From Maricaulis virginensis (GTDB taxonomy: Bacteria; Pseudomonadota; Alphaproteobacteria; Caulobacterales; Maricaulaceae): 64,000 bases of DNA. Position numbers and translations under genes: made by a program. Each line of letters opens with the position of its first letter. Position 1 is the stretch's first letter. Shown here one piece after another: positions 16,333 to 25,385 of the stretch. The stretch lies in assembly GCF_027922185.1 (NCBI RefSeq), contig NZ_BSFE01000001.1:62001-126000 (forward strand). Direction: 5' to 3'. The notes below the pieces were generated by a model. That model searched no databases and had not been told where the DNA came from. It worked only from the letters and a program-made list of their open reading frames with translations.

Positions 16333-17034
16333 ATGAGTTTCTGGAGCAGGCTGGCCGACCGGCTGAGGGGCCGGGAATGCTTCCTCGAGTGCGATGGCTG
16401 CGACGAGCGTGCGCGGCTGCACCAGGTCGAGGATGCCGATTTTGCCATGGCCCTGATCGGGCTCGGCGCCAAGATGGCCAAGGCCGACGGGGCGGTGACG
16501 CGCAGCGAGGTCCGGGCCTTCTACGAGGTCTTCCGGCCGCCGCCGGAGGGCCGCGCGGCGCTGGACCGGGCCTTCCAGCTGGCGACCCAGACGACGCTGG
16601 GCTTCGACGGCTATGCCCGCCGGCTGGCCAAGCGCTTCAACTGTTACCCGGCGCTTCTGGAAGATGTGCTCGACGGCCTGTTCCACATCGCCAAGGCCGA
16701 TGGCGCCGTGACGCCGGACGAGATGCATTATCTGGAACGCGTGGCCGATATTTTCGGCTTTTCCGAGACCGAATTCCGCCGCATCCGCTCCGCCCATATC
16801 GATGCCGGGGATCATGACCCGTATGTGATCCTGGGAATCGAGGCGGATATTTCCGATCTCGACCTGCGCCGCGCCTATCGCCGGATCGCCTCGCAGAATC
16901 ACCCCGATCGCCTGATCGCCCGCGGTGCGCCGCCGGAGATCCAGCGCATGGCCGACGAGAAAATGGCCGCAATCAACAGCGCTTACGGGCAGATTCTACA
17001 GGAGCGCGGTCTCGTCGCATCCGCCGCCAATTGA
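16333..17034 (+). CDS. TerB-DnaJ domain protein (DjlA-like)
   Basis: A 233-aa protein with a TerB/DjlA-type helical domain (about residues 33-145, with two KADGAVT repeats) and a C-terminal J domain (about 162-232) holding the catalytic H180-P181-D182 that stimulates Hsp70 ATPase. Unlike E. coli DjlA there is no N-terminal membrane segment. A short Cys-rich start (CFLECDGC) is notable. It likely works as a DnaK co-chaperone. GGAGG at 16320-16324 supports the ATG at 16333; another ATG at 16309 is possible. Confidence 0.85.
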   Translation: MSFWSRLADRLRGRECFLECDGCDERARLHQVEDADFAMALIGLGAKMAKADGAVTRSEVRAFYEVFRPPPEGRAALDRAFQLATQTTLGFDGYARRLAKRFNCYPALLEDVLDGLFHIAKADGAVTPDEMHYLERVADIFGFSETEFRRIRSAHIDAGDHDPYVILGIEADISDLDLRRAYRRIASQNHPDRLIARGAPPEIQRMADEKMAAINSAYGQILQERGLVASAAN

Positions 17035-17099
17035 CTGTTGCCCCAAGAATGCCAACATGGTGCTTACCGTAGGGGGCGAACTGGACTGGATAGGACGAC

Positions 17100-17384
17100 A
17101 TGACTGACGCCCGTCAAGCCAATACCGACTTCTTCGCCTCCAGGGCGGGGCGCATCGTGCGCGATGTGCTGGCTGCCCTGATCGCGCTCGCCTTCCTGGG
17201 CCTGGTGATCTTCCTGGCCGCCATGCTGACGGCCGCCTTCCTGGTTCTGGCCGGCATTGCCCTGCTTGCAGGCGGCGCCTACTGGCTGTGGCGCAAACTG
17301 CGTGGATCGCCGCGCGGGTCGGAAGACGATGTGCTCGTCGCGACACGCGGTCCCGATGGCTGGACCGTCGATCTGGGCCGCTGA
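17100..17384 (+). CDS. Small two-TM membrane protein, unknown function
   Basis: A 94-aa protein with two hydrophobic helices (about residues 22-45 and 47-64) and a soluble C-terminal tail ending TRGPDGWTVDLGR. I do not recognise the family. It lies 65 bp after the TerB-DnaJ gene on the same strand and could share its transcript. Codon use looks like that of neighbouring genes. Confidence 0.65.
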   Translation: MTDARQANTDFFASRAGRIVRDVLAALIALAFLGLVIFLAAMLTAAFLVLAGIALLAGGAYWLWRKLRGSPRGSEDDVLVATRGPDGWTVDLGR

Positions 17385-17473
17385 GGACGGGCCGCTCCCG
17401 CAATCGTGACTGTCCGCCGCCCGGGCCCTTGCTAGTCTGGACGTTATCGCCCGTCTCGTGAGGTCGTACCGCC

Positions 17474-18706
17474 GTGCGTCGTTTCATTCCGCTTTTCCTG
17501 ATTGTTGCCCTGCCGCTGATGCTGGTCGGCTGTGTGTCCATGGCCCTGCCCAAAGTGTCCGCACGCCATGGTGGCGAGGCTGCACGCCCGCCGCTGGAGA
17601 CCGCGGGGCTCAACCGCGAGCGCTGGGAGGCGGGACAGGCGGAATTGCGCGCGGCCTTCGAGGCCGAGGTCTATGGCGCCTGGCCGGAGGCCGGGCCGGC
17701 GCGGGTTCTCGATCATACGGTTGTCGATGCCGCCGCCTATGACGGTGCCGGCCGCATCGAGGAATACACGCTCGACCTGGCCGGCGCGCAGACCCATCTG
17801 GCCACCGTGCTCCCGGTGGCGGCCGACGGGCCGGTGCCGGTGGTGGTGATGCAGATGTTCTGCGGCAATCACGCGGCGCTGGGCTGGCATGACGGGGTCA
17901 GCGGCCCGGTGACCGAGCGCGCGCCCGATTGTGCGCCGTCCGGCTTTGCCAGCTGGTCGACACGGCAGATTTTCGGCCGCCATATCATGGAGCCGCCGGT
18001 CGCCGAGATCCTTGCGCACGGCTATGCACTGGCCTTCATCTATGCCGGCGATATCGTGCCGGACAGCGCTGCAGCGGCCGACGAAGCCCTGGACGAACTG
18101 TCGGCGGATGTTCAGACCGGCGCCATCGCGGCCTGGGCCTGGGCCTATTCCCGTGTCATCGACGTGCTGGAGGCGGACGAGCGCTACGACCCGCAGCGCA
18201 TGGCGGTGTGGGGGCATTCGCGCAACGGCAAATCAGCTCTGCTGGCGGCCGCCTTCGACCCGCGCATCGACCTGGTGATCGCGCACCAGGCAGGCACCGG
18301 CGGTACGACGCTGACCCGCTCGGATGCCGGCGAAAGTGTCGCCCAGATCACCCAGGCCTATCCCTACTGGTTCAATGACCGCTTCGAGACTTATGCCGGC
18401 CGCGAGGAGGAAATTCCGGTTGACCAGCATCAGCTCATCAGCCTCATGGCCCCGCGGCCGCTCCTGATCGGCGGGGCCTGGCGGGATCAATGGTCGGATC
18501 CGAACGGCAGCTGGCGCGCGGCACGCGGCGCCAATCCGGTCTATGCGCTCTATGGTTCGGACGGGCTGGAGCAGGACGGGCTGGGCGCGTTCGATCCCGA
18601 GGCCGATATCGCTGTCTTCATGCGGCGTGGCCTGCATGGTGTGAACGCGGTCGACTGGCGGCATTTTCTGGCCTTTCTCGACGCGCATTTCGGCGCTGGC
18701 GAGTAG
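17474..18706 (+). CDS. Lipoprotein alpha/beta hydrolase, CE15 glucuronoyl esterase-like
   Basis: A 410-aa lipoprotein: N-terminal signal with lipobox LVGC (C20), then an alpha/beta-hydrolase. The nucleophile motif GHSRNGKSALLAA (S249) matches the GCSRxGKxA signature of CE15 glucuronoyl esterases, which cut ester links between glucuronoxylan and lignin. Near the C-terminus VDWRHFLAF may carry the catalytic histidine. GTG is the likely start because it places the signal peptide at the N-terminus. No xylan-utilisation genes are nearby, so substrate is uncertain. Confidence 0.78.
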   Translation: MRRFIPLFLIVALPLMLVGCVSMALPKVSARHGGEAARPPLETAGLNRERWEAGQAELRAAFEAEVYGAWPEAGPARVLDHTVVDAAAYDGAGRIEEYTLDLAGAQTHLATVLPVAADGPVPVVVMQMFCGNHAALGWHDGVSGPVTERAPDCAPSGFASWSTRQIFGRHIMEPPVAEILAHGYALAFIYAGDIVPDSAAAADEALDELSADVQTGAIAAWAWAYSRVIDVLEADERYDPQRMAVWGHSRNGKSALLAAAFDPRIDLVIAHQAGTGGTTLTRSDAGESVAQITQAYPYWFNDRFETYAGREEEIPVDQHQLISLMAPRPLLIGGAWRDQWSDPNGSWRAARGANPVYALYGSDGLEQDGLGAFDPEADIAVFMRRGLHGVNAVDWRHFLAFLDAHFGAGE

Positions 18707-18713
18707 GCGAAGA

Positions 18714-18738
18714 GGGCGCGCGGACCGGCCACGCGCCC
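18714..18738 (+). terminator. Weak hairpin after the CE15-like gene
   Basis: GGGCGCG (18714-18720) pairs with CGCGCCC (18732-18738) over an 11-nt loop in the 52-bp gap between convergent genes. The tail on the + strand is GGTTCATCAAAA, not a clear U-run, so termination is only suggested. Confidence 0.35.
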
Positions 18739-18758
18739 GGTTCATCAAAACGACGGTC

Positions 18759-19196
18759 TTAACAGTCGCGGCCCTGATAGATGCCCATCAGGCTGGTGCG
18801 GCGCAGTTCGGCGCGGCGCACATTCTCTTCACGGCGTTCCGCTTCCGCCTGGGCCTGAGCCTGGGCGTGGCCGCCGGCGGCATTCGCGGCGAAACCGAGG
18901 CCCGGAACACGGCCCAGAGCGCCGGAATAGGCGGCGGCGTTGATCGCGGCGCTGGTGCCGGCGGCCGCGGCGCTGCCGCGGGCTTCCGCGTTCGCGGCTG
19001 CCTGCATGTCGGCCCCCATCATCTGGTCCATGCGGCCGATCTCGGCGCTGAGCTGTTCGCAGCTCATGTCGGCATCGCCGGGGCTGTTGACCTGCAGCAG
19101 GGCCGTGGCCGGTTCGGAGCTTGTGGTGGCGCAGCCGGCCGCCATGAGCGCCATCGCGGCCGTTAGGCCGAATGCGGTAATACGGGTCTTCGTCAT
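18759..19196 (-). CDS. Small Ala-rich lipoprotein, unknown function
   Basis: A 145-aa protein with a lipoprotein signal (MAAGCATTSS) and a processed chain rich in Ala, Gly and Gln. A middle stretch (SGALGRVPGLGFAANAAGG) resembles glycine-zipper segments, and the C-terminal third is a charged helix rich in Ala, Glu and Arg ending YQGRDC. It has cysteines near residue 67 of the precursor and at its C-terminus. No named family is recognised. The start at 19196 is chosen because the signal peptide follows at once. Confidence 0.7.
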   Translation of the reverse strand: MTKTRITAFGLTAAMALMAAGCATTSSEPATALLQVNSPGDADMSCEQLSAEIGRMDQMMGADMQAAANAEARGSAAAAGTSAAINAAAYSGALGRVPGLGFAANAAGGHAQAQAQAEAERREENVRRAELRRTSLMGIYQGRDC

Positions 19197-19325
19197 AGTC
19201 CTCTCCCCTGGGCAAGTTGACGCGCGGGGAGGGTGCCGATGACGCAGGCGGTCAGCCATCCCCCGTTCGGGGGAGCCGGGGATTTGGGCTTGCCCGGCCG
19301 GGCGGCGCAGTCCAAGACAATCGCC

Positions 19326-20240
19326 ATGCGGTTGCGCGATTTTCTGGCCCTGTTTGCCGTTTGTGTCGTCTGGGGCATCAATTTCGTGGTGGCCAAGTTC
19401 TCGGTGACCGGTGCGCCGGGCTGGGTCGACGGGTTCGAGGGCGTGCCGCCCTTCTTTTTCGCCTTCCTGCGCTTTGTTCTTCTCTATGCGGTGCTGGCGC
19501 CGTGGCTGCGGCCGATCCCGGCCAGGCTGGGCACGATGATCGCCATTGGCCTGACCATGGGGGCGGGCCAGTACGCGCTGATGTTCCTGGGGCTGAAATG
19601 GGCCACGCCCTCGTCGATGGCGATCGCCGTTCAGACCGGCGTGCCCTTTGCCACCATTCTCTCGGTGCTCTTCCTGAAGGAAAAGGTCGGCCTGCCGCGG
19701 ATCGCCGGCATCCTCCTGTCCTTCGCCGGTGTGGCGCTGGTGATTGCCAATCCTGCCGAGCTCGACCTGTCGCTGGGCCTGATGATCGGTATCGGCGCGG
19801 CCTTCGCCTCGGCGGTCGGCATGATCCTGGTCAAGCAGATGCCGCTGGATTCAATCCGGATGCAGGCCTGGATCGGGCTGATCTCGGCGCCGCCGCTGCT
19901 GGCGCTGTCGCTGACCTTCGAGACGGGGCAGATGCAGTCGGTCGTCAGCGGCGGCTGGGCGATCGGCGCGGCCGTCGCCTTCACCGTCCTGCTGGTGAAT
20001 GTGTTCGGGCATGGCGTCTTCTACAATCTGCTGCAGCGCTATGATGCGACCCTGATCGCGCCGCTGACCCTGATGGCGCCGCTGATCGGTGTGATCGCCG
20101 GCCTTACCGTAACGGGCGACCCGCTGGGCTGGCGCCTGATCGCCGGCGGAGCGCTGACCCTGCTGGGGGTCGGCATCATCGCCCTGCGCCGGAACCGCAA
20201 ACTGCCGACCGCCGCGCTGGCGCGGGAGAAGACACTGTGA
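19326..20240 (+). CDS. EamA/DMT family transporter
   Basis: A 304-aa inner-membrane protein with about ten hydrophobic helices in two EamA repeats. The first begins FLALFAVCVVWGINFVVAK. Conserved strings such as ATPSSMAIAVQTGVPFATILSVLFLKEK and APLTLMAPLIGVIAG support the drug/metabolite transporter superfamily. Substrate is unknown. The stop overlaps the GTG start of the amidase gene by 4 nt, so the two are probably cotranslated. The start at 19326 (MRLRDF) gives the usual family N-terminus; an upstream ATG at 19239 would add a non-conserved leader. Confidence 0.85.
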   Translation: MRLRDFLALFAVCVVWGINFVVAKFSVTGAPGWVDGFEGVPPFFFAFLRFVLLYAVLAPWLRPIPARLGTMIAIGLTMGAGQYALMFLGLKWATPSSMAIAVQTGVPFATILSVLFLKEKVGLPRIAGILLSFAGVALVIANPAELDLSLGLMIGIGAAFASAVGMILVKQMPLDSIRMQAWIGLISAPPLLALSLTFETGQMQSVVSGGWAIGAAVAFTVLLVNVFGHGVFYNLLQRYDATLIAPLTLMAPLIGVIAGLTVTGDPLGWRLIAGGALTLLGVGIIALRRNRKLPTAALAREKTL

Positions 20241-20902
20241 GCCTGGTCTTCCGGGACACGCCGTCGCCCAACTTCAACGACCGCACGTGTCCGCTCGCCT
20301 GTATCGTGCTGCACTATACCGGCATGGAGACGGGGGCTGCGGCGCTGGAGCGGATGTGCGATCCGCAGGCCCAGGTGTCCGCCCACTACATGGTCGAGGA
20401 AGATGGCGCGGTGTGCCGTCTTGTGGATGAGAGCCGCCGCGCCTGGCATGCCGGGGTGAGCTATTGGCGCGGTGAGCGCGACCTGAACTCGGCCTCGATC
20501 GGTATCGAGATCGTCAATGGCGGGCATGATTTCGGTCTGCCCGGATTTCCGGCTGTCCAGATCGATGCGGTGACCGCGCTGGTGCGGGACATCATGGGAC
20601 GGCACGGGATCGCGCCGCGCGAGGTGATCGGCCATTCCGATATCGCGCCCGGGCGCAAGATCGATCCGGGCGAGAAATTTCCCTGGACACAGCTGGCGGA
20701 GGCGGGTTGCGCACTGGCGTTGCCGCAGACGCGCGTGGCGGGCGAACCGGAAGCGCTGCTCGAGCGGATCGGCTACGGGCTGGAGCCGGGCCTGCCGGCG
20801 GTGATCGAGGCTTTCCAGCGACGCTGGCGCCCGGGCCGGGTCGACGGGCAGCTGGATGACGAGACACGAGACCTCATTGGCCGTGTGGCGTCGGCCGCTT
20901 GA
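20237..20902 (+). CDS. N-acetylmuramoyl-L-alanine amidase (AmpD/AmiD-like)
   Basis: A 221-aa protein with an Amidase_2 domain (about residues 15-150) and a C-terminal peptidoglycan-binding-type helical segment (about 165-215). Zinc-site motifs are visible: IVLHYTGM, a mid-domain AWHAGVSYWRG, and IGHSDIAPGRKIDPG. The enzyme cleaves the bond between N-acetylmuramate and L-alanine, most likely on anhydro-muropeptides during recycling. No signal peptide is seen, which favours a cytoplasmic role. GTG start overlaps the transporter stop (GTGA). Confidence 0.86.
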   Translation: MSLVFRDTPSPNFNDRTCPLACIVLHYTGMETGAAALERMCDPQAQVSAHYMVEEDGAVCRLVDESRRAWHAGVSYWRGERDLNSASIGIEIVNGGHDFGLPGFPAVQIDAVTALVRDIMGRHGIAPREVIGHSDIAPGRKIDPGEKFPWTQLAEAGCALALPQTRVAGEPEALLERIGYGLEPGLPAVIEAFQRRWRPGRVDGQLDDETRDLIGRVASAA

Positions 20903-20933
20903 CGGGCTCTCGCGTTTGACCGATCTAGGCGAC

Positions 20934-21320
20934 GATCAGGTGGCCGGGCGGCCGCGGCGGCTATGCTGGAAACGGTGCCGTCGAGGAAAGTCCGGGCTCC
21001 ATGGAGACAAGGTGCCGGATAACGTCCGGCGGGGGTGACCCCAGGGAAAGCGCAGCAGAGAACAGACCGCCAGGCCCTCGGGCCCGGCAAGGGTGAAACG
21101 GTGCGGTAAGAGCGCACCGCCCCGACCGCAAGGAAGGGGGCTAGGCAAGCCCCACCTGGAGCAAGACCGAATAGGGATGAGCGCGGCTTGCCGCACATGT
21201 GTCTCCGCATGTCATCCGGGTAGGTCGCACCAGGCCGGCCGCAAGGCCGTCCGCAGATGAATGGTCGCCACCCCGGACTCCGGTCCGGGGGACAGAACCC
21301 GGCTTACAGGCCGCCTGATC
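20934..21320 (+). ncRNA. rnpB: RNase P RNA (M1 RNA)
   Basis: Catalytic RNA of RNase P, which matures tRNA 5' ends. Hallmark conserved blocks are present in order: GAGGAAAGTCCGGGCTCC at 20983-21000, a GGTGAAACGGTGCGGTAAGA region near 21090-21110, and ACAGAACCCGGCTTAC at 21291-21306. The ends pair as helix P1: 20934-20945 with 21309-21320, with only one wobble. Length of 387 nt fits a bacterial type A RNA. Confidence 0.96.
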
Positions 21321-21338
21321 GTATTTTCCGGATTTTCT

Positions 21339-21515
21339 GCCCCCGCGTGAGCGGGGAAGCGGGCTGTAGCAAAGCTGCGGGCCGAAGGGCGCTCTTCTGC
21401 GGCCGAAGGCGGAGGAGGGGTGTCCGCGCCAGGTTCCACCATTCCGCCGTGCTTGGCGCGGCGGCCCCCTCCGCCCCTTCGGGGCACCTCCCCCGCCTGG
21501 GGCGGTGGAGGAAAG
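21339..21515. repeat. Compound palindromic element between rnpB and mraZ
   Basis: A GC-rich block starting with CCCCCGCGTGAGCGGGG and ending near CCTCCCCCGCCTGGGGCGG, with several internal hairpins. Its outer hairpins, and CCCCCTCCGCCCC-like inner strings, resemble the element at 88-253. From 21516 to about 21700 the DNA is more AT-rich and holds no gene I can support; it should contain the mraZ promoter. Confidence 0.5.
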
Positions 21516-21709
21516 TGGCTTCACGGAACCATCTGTTCCGGATCGGAAACAATCTCCGAAATGGCCCCTGTGGGTGGCAATCCCATGTCGCACTCGCCCG
21601 GGGGCTGTGGATATTAACTTAATGTTCCATGTCTGTTCTTGTTTTCCTGTGATCTGAATACTTCAGATGGCGCGTTAATCCATGAAAAGCGAACCTTTCG
21701 TCATTGTTT

Positions 21710-21743
21710 CCCATGCTGTCCCATGTTATCCCATCATTAACCA
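21710..21743. promoter_or_regulatory. MraZ-type operator repeats
   Basis: CCCAT-type repeats occur with exact 10-bp period: CCCA at 21710-21713, 21720-21723 and 21730-21733, with a weaker fourth unit ACCA at 21740-21743. Read on the minus strand these are TGGG repeats one helical turn apart. MraZ binds TGGG repeats with this spacing upstream of its own operon in E. coli. TTAT-N7-TTAAC (21726-21741), one base from a CtrA box, overlaps the array. Confidence 0.72.
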
Positions 21744-21782
21744 TGCAGGGTTCGTCTGCATGGGCGCAGGGGGTCAAGGCGC

Positions 21783-22244
21783 GTGTTTCTGTCGACGACG
21801 ATCAATGGTGTGGACGCAAAGGGACGGGTTTCCGTGCCGGCGGGTTTCCGTGCCGTCGTCAAGAACGACCCCGAGGAGAAGATCTACGTGTGGCCCTCGT
21901 TCGAAGGCGGGTATCTGGAAGGCGGCGGGCAGGCCCTGCTCGACCGCTATCTGAACCTGCTCGAGGAAATGGACCCGTATGACGACGCCCGGGCCGCCTT
22001 CGAGCAGACGATCTTCGGCGATACGCGCGGGCTGGCTTTCGACGGTACCGGCCGCGTCACCCTGCCGAAGGATCTGATCGAGCATGCCGGCCTGGACAGC
22101 AAGGCGGCCTTCGTCGGTCTCGGCTCGCGCTTCGAGATCTGGAACCCGGACCGTCTGGCCGAGCGCAAGGCGAATGCCCGCGACTTCGCGCGCGAGAACA
22201 AGAAGTCGCTGCGCCTGCCGCCCCGTACGGGAGGGGGGGCATGA
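21783..22244 (+). CDS. mraZ: Transcriptional regulator MraZ
   Basis: First gene of the dcw cluster; 153 aa, close to E. coli MraZ. Two AbrB-like SpoVT folds are visible: an N-terminal unit with INGVDAKGRVSVPAGFR and a second with LAFDGTGRVTLPKDLIEHAG. MraZ forms a ring that binds TGGG repeats and tunes expression of the cluster; such repeats lie 40-73 bp upstream. GTG is used as start. The stop overlaps the rsmH start by 4 nt. Confidence 0.94.
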   Translation: MFLSTTINGVDAKGRVSVPAGFRAVVKNDPEEKIYVWPSFEGGYLEGGGQALLDRYLNLLEEMDPYDDARAAFEQTIFGDTRGLAFDGTGRVTLPKDLIEHAGLDSKAAFVGLGSRFEIWNPDRLAERKANARDFARENKKSLRLPPRTGGGA

Positions 22245-23245
22245 CCGGCTCGCCGCACATCCCCGTCATGCTGGACGAAGTCCTTCACGCGCTCGAGCCG
22301 CGTGACGGCGCGCTCTATATCGACGGCACATTCGGCGCCGGCGGTTACTCCCGCGCAATCCTGTCTGCGGCCGATTGCCGCCTGATCGGCATCGACCGTG
22401 ACCCGTCCGTCCGCCCCGCCGCCGAGCATCTCAAGCAGGCGGCCGGTGGCCGTTTTGCCTTTGTCGAGGCGCCGTTCTCGGCGATGGAAGAGGTGGTGCG
22501 CACCAGCGGCGGCTCGCATGTCGACGGCATCGTGCTGGATATCGGCGTGTCGTCGATGCAGATCGACCAGGCCGAGCGCGGCTTCTCCTTCCAGAAGGCC
22601 GGTCCGCTGGACATGCGCATGGCCGGTTCCGGCCCCACGGCGGCCGACGCGGTGAACCTGCTGAGCGAGCAGGAGCTGGCGGACATATTTTATGTATACG
22701 GCGAAGAACGCCGCTCGCGCCGCGTCGCCAAGTTCATTCTGACCGCCCGCGAAGAGGCGCCGATCGAGACGACGGACCGGCTGGCCGAAATCGTCTCGCG
22801 CGCAACCGGCGGAAAACATTCAAAAATCCATCCCGCGACGCGCGTCTTCCAGGCGTTGCGCATTTTCGTCAATGACGAGCTGGGTGAGCTGGCCCGCGCG
22901 CTGGAGGCGTCGGAGCGTCTGCTGGCGCCGCTCGGGCGGCTTGTCGTGGTTACCTTCCATTCACTGGAGGACCGCATGGTTAAGTCCTTCCTGCGGGCCC
23001 GTGCCGGGCTGGCGGGAGGGGGCGGTTCGCGTCATGCGCCAGTCGCCGAAGCAGGCCCCGAGCCGAGTTTCCGTCTCCTGTATCGCAAGGCTGTCGAGGC
23101 CGGCGCGGCGGAGGCTGATGCCAATCCGCGGGCCCGTTCGGCCAAGCTTCGCGCCGCCATTCGTACCGATGCACCGGCCGTCACTGACGGTCCGGAACTG
23201 TATCGGAGTGTCGTTCCGCTTGCCCGTCTGGAGGCCGCGCTATGA
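22241..23245 (+). CDS. rsmH: 16S rRNA (cytosine1402-N4)-methyltransferase
   Basis: A 334-aa SAM-dependent methyltransferase (MraW) modifying C1402 in the ribosomal P site. Start HIPVMLDEVLHAL, motif I GTFGAGGYSRAIL, and late motifs RVFQALRIFVNDEL and VVTFHSLEDRMVK are diagnostic. The ATG overlaps the mraZ stop, and the stop overlaps the ftsL start, indicating translational coupling. Confidence 0.95.
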   Translation: MTGSPHIPVMLDEVLHALEPRDGALYIDGTFGAGGYSRAILSAADCRLIGIDRDPSVRPAAEHLKQAAGGRFAFVEAPFSAMEEVVRTSGGSHVDGIVLDIGVSSMQIDQAERGFSFQKAGPLDMRMAGSGPTAADAVNLLSEQELADIFYVYGEERRSRRVAKFILTAREEAPIETTDRLAEIVSRATGGKHSKIHPATRVFQALRIFVNDELGELARALEASERLLAPLGRLVVVTFHSLEDRMVKSFLRARAGLAGGGGSRHAPVAEAGPEPSFRLLYRKAVEAGAAEADANPRARSAKLRAAIRTDAPAVTDGPELYRSVVPLARLEAAL

Positions 23246-23628
23246 TCCGCACGTTCAATGCGATCGCGTTCGTCGTCGCCGCGGCGCTGGCAGTGGCACT
23301 CTATATCGCGAAAGCCGAGGCGAAGAGCTCGCAGGAGCGGCTGGAGGGCATCCAGGCGCAACTGGCCGAGGAGCGCCGGCAGATCAATGTGCTCAATGTC
23401 GAGATCGCCCACCTGGAAGATCCCGAGCGCCTGCGCGCGCTGGCGCGCCGCTATCTCGGCTTCGAGCCGCTGGATCCCTCGCGTGAGGTCAATCTGAGCG
23501 ATCTGCCGCTGCTGGCGGGTGCCGACGGGCGCCGCGACACGCTGCGCTCCGACAGTCATGTCGTGCGCGAGGAGCGCATCGAGGGGCTGGCCATGGCCGA
23601 GCCGCGTGAAGTGGGAGGCCCCGACTGA
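23242..23628 (+). CDS. ftsL: Cell division protein FtsL-like
   Basis: A 128-aa bitopic protein: one membrane helix near the N-terminus (about residues 5-25), then a coiled coil (about 27-60) with the FtsL-like string INVLNVEIAHLEDPERLRAL. FtsL joins FtsB and FtsQ to activate septal synthesis by FtsWI. The family diverges strongly, so identity rests on size, topology and position between rsmH and ftsI. Confidence 0.88.
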   Translation: MIRTFNAIAFVVAAALAVALYIAKAEAKSSQERLEGIQAQLAEERRQINVLNVEIAHLEDPERLRALARRYLGFEPLDPSREVNLSDLPLLAGADGRRDTLRSDSHVVREERIEGLAMAEPREVGGPD

Positions 23629-25385
23629 TGCGCCTCTGGCCGTTCCGCAGGCAGGTTTCCGCCAGGTCGCGCAGTGTTGCACTGCCGCCGCTGGCCGAAG
23701 CTGCGCCGGCGGACATGTCGCGGCTGCTGCGCATCGAGAGCGACGAGACAAAAGCGCTGGAGGCCGCCCGTTCACGCCTGCGCATCATGGGGATGAGTCT
23801 GGGTGTCGGCTTTCTTCTGCTCGCCGGCCGCGCGGTGGACATCGCCGTCATGGGGCCGGCCGACGCAGCGCCGATTGCCCGTCAGGCCGTACATGCGGAG
23901 ACACGTGGCGATCTGTTCGACCGGACCGGTCAGGTGCTGGCGACCACGCTGCAGACCCACTCCCTCTACGCCGACCCCAGCCTGGTCTGGGATGCGCGCG
24001 AGACTGCCGAGGCGCTGGCGACGGTTCTGCCCGATATCGATGTCGACGCGCTGACCGAGGAGCTCGGCGGCCGCGGCCGTTTTGTCTGGGTGCAGCGCAA
24101 CCTCACCCCGCGCCAGCGCCAGGCCGTGTTCTCGCTGGGACTGCCCGGCCTGGGCTTCCGCATGGAGCCGCGCCGGGTCTATCCGCGCGGCCGCCTCGCT
24201 TCGCACATTGTGGGCTATACCGACCGCGACATGGCCGGTCTTGCCGGCGCCGAGCGCGCTTTCGACAGCGCGCTCCTGTCGGGCGACGGGCGTCCGGTGG
24301 CGCTGTCGATCGACATGTCCGTGCAATTCCATGTCGATGAAGTCCTGCGCTCGACCATGGCCGATTTCGAGGCAGATGCCGCCGTCGGCGTGGTGATGAA
24401 TGTGCGCACCGGCGAGATCCTCTCCATGGTCTCGCTGCCGGACTACGACCCCAACCGTCCGACCGATGCGGATGCGAGCGGCCGCCTCAATCGCGCCGCA
24501 CAGTCGGTCTACGAGATGGGCTCGACCTTCAAGGCATTCACGGTGGCGATGGCGCTGGAAAACGGAACGGCGACGCTGGAAAGCGGCTATGACGCGTCCA
24601 ATCCGCTGCGCATCGGCGGCCACACCATCCACGATTATCACGCCGAGAACCGCCAGCTGACCCTGGCCGAGATCTTCACCCACTCCTCCAATATCGGGTC
24701 CAGCCTGATTGCACTGGAAGCGGGCGCCGAAGCCCAGCGCGGCTTCCTGGGCGATTTGCGCCTTCTGGAGCGTGCGCCGATCGAGCTGGCCGAAAGCGCC
24801 GATCCGCTGCTGCCGCGCCAGTGGGGGCCGACCGAGACGGCGACCATCTCCTACGGGCACGGCCTGGCCGTCAGCCCGATCGCGACGATTGCCGCCTTTG
24901 CCGCCATCGCCAATGACGGTGTCTATGTGCCGCCGACGCTTCTGCCGGTCGCGGCCGACGAGACCATTGTCGGCGAGCGGGTGATGTCGTCCGAGGCTGC
25001 GCGCGCAGTGATCGAGCTGATGCGCGAGAATGTGACGGAGGGTACCGGCGGCTATGCCGAGGCGATCGGCTATCGCGTGGCCGGCAAGACCGGCACGGCG
25101 GAAAAGCCCTCGCGCGGCGGCTATGATCGCAACCGGCTGATCTCCTCCTTCTCGGCGGTCTTCCCGTCGGACGATCCGCAATATGCAGTTCTGGTGCTGC
25201 TGGACGAACCGCACGGCAATGAATCGACCTATGGCTATGCCACGGGTGGATGGACGGCCGCACCCGCGGTCGGCGACATCGTCTCCCGGATTGCCCCCAT
25301 TCTCGGTGTGGAGCGCGCGGATACCGATCACGGTGAACGCGCGGCCCTGATCCGCGCCGCCCTCATGCCGGAGATCATCCCGTGA
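23628..25385 (+). CDS. ftsI: Peptidoglycan D,D-transpeptidase FtsI (PBP3)
   Basis: A 585-aa class B penicillin-binding protein. A cytoplasmic tail and one membrane helix (about residues 52-72) precede the pedestal and transpeptidase domains. Active-site motifs: S299-T-F-K302 (SxxK), SSN (SxN) within FTHSSNIGSS, and K487-T-G. It cross-links septal peptidoglycan together with FtsW. The start ATG shares one base with the ftsL stop. Confidence 0.95.
   Translation: MRLWPFRRQVSARSRSVALPPLAEAAPADMSRLLRIESDETKALEAARSRLRIMGMSLGVGFLLLAGRAVDIAVMGPADAAPIARQAVHAETRGDLFDRTGQVLATTLQTHSLYADPSLVWDARETAEALATVLPDIDVDALTEELGGRGRFVWVQRNLTPRQRQAVFSLGLPGLGFRMEPRRVYPRGRLASHIVGYTDRDMAGLAGAERAFDSALLSGDGRPVALSIDMSVQFHVDEVLRSTMADFEADAAVGVVMNVRTGEILSMVSLPDYDPNRPTDADASGRLNRAAQSVYEMGSTFKAFTVAMALENGTATLESGYDASNPLRIGGHTIHDYHAENRQLTLAEIFTHSSNIGSSLIALEAGAEAQRGFLGDLRLLERAPIELAESADPLLPRQWGPTETATISYGHGLAVSPIATIAAFAAIANDGVYVPPTLLPVAADETIVGERVMSSEAARAVIELMRENVTEGTGGYAEAIGYRVAGKTGTAEKPSRGGYDRNRLISSFSAVFPSDDPQYAVLVLLDEPHGNESTYGYATGGWTAAPAVGDIVSRIAPILGVERADTDHGERAALIRAALMPEIIP

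Noticed and set aside
21614..21621. CtrA site at TTAACTTAA upstream of mraZ
   Set aside because: The spacing between TTAA units is one base, not seven.
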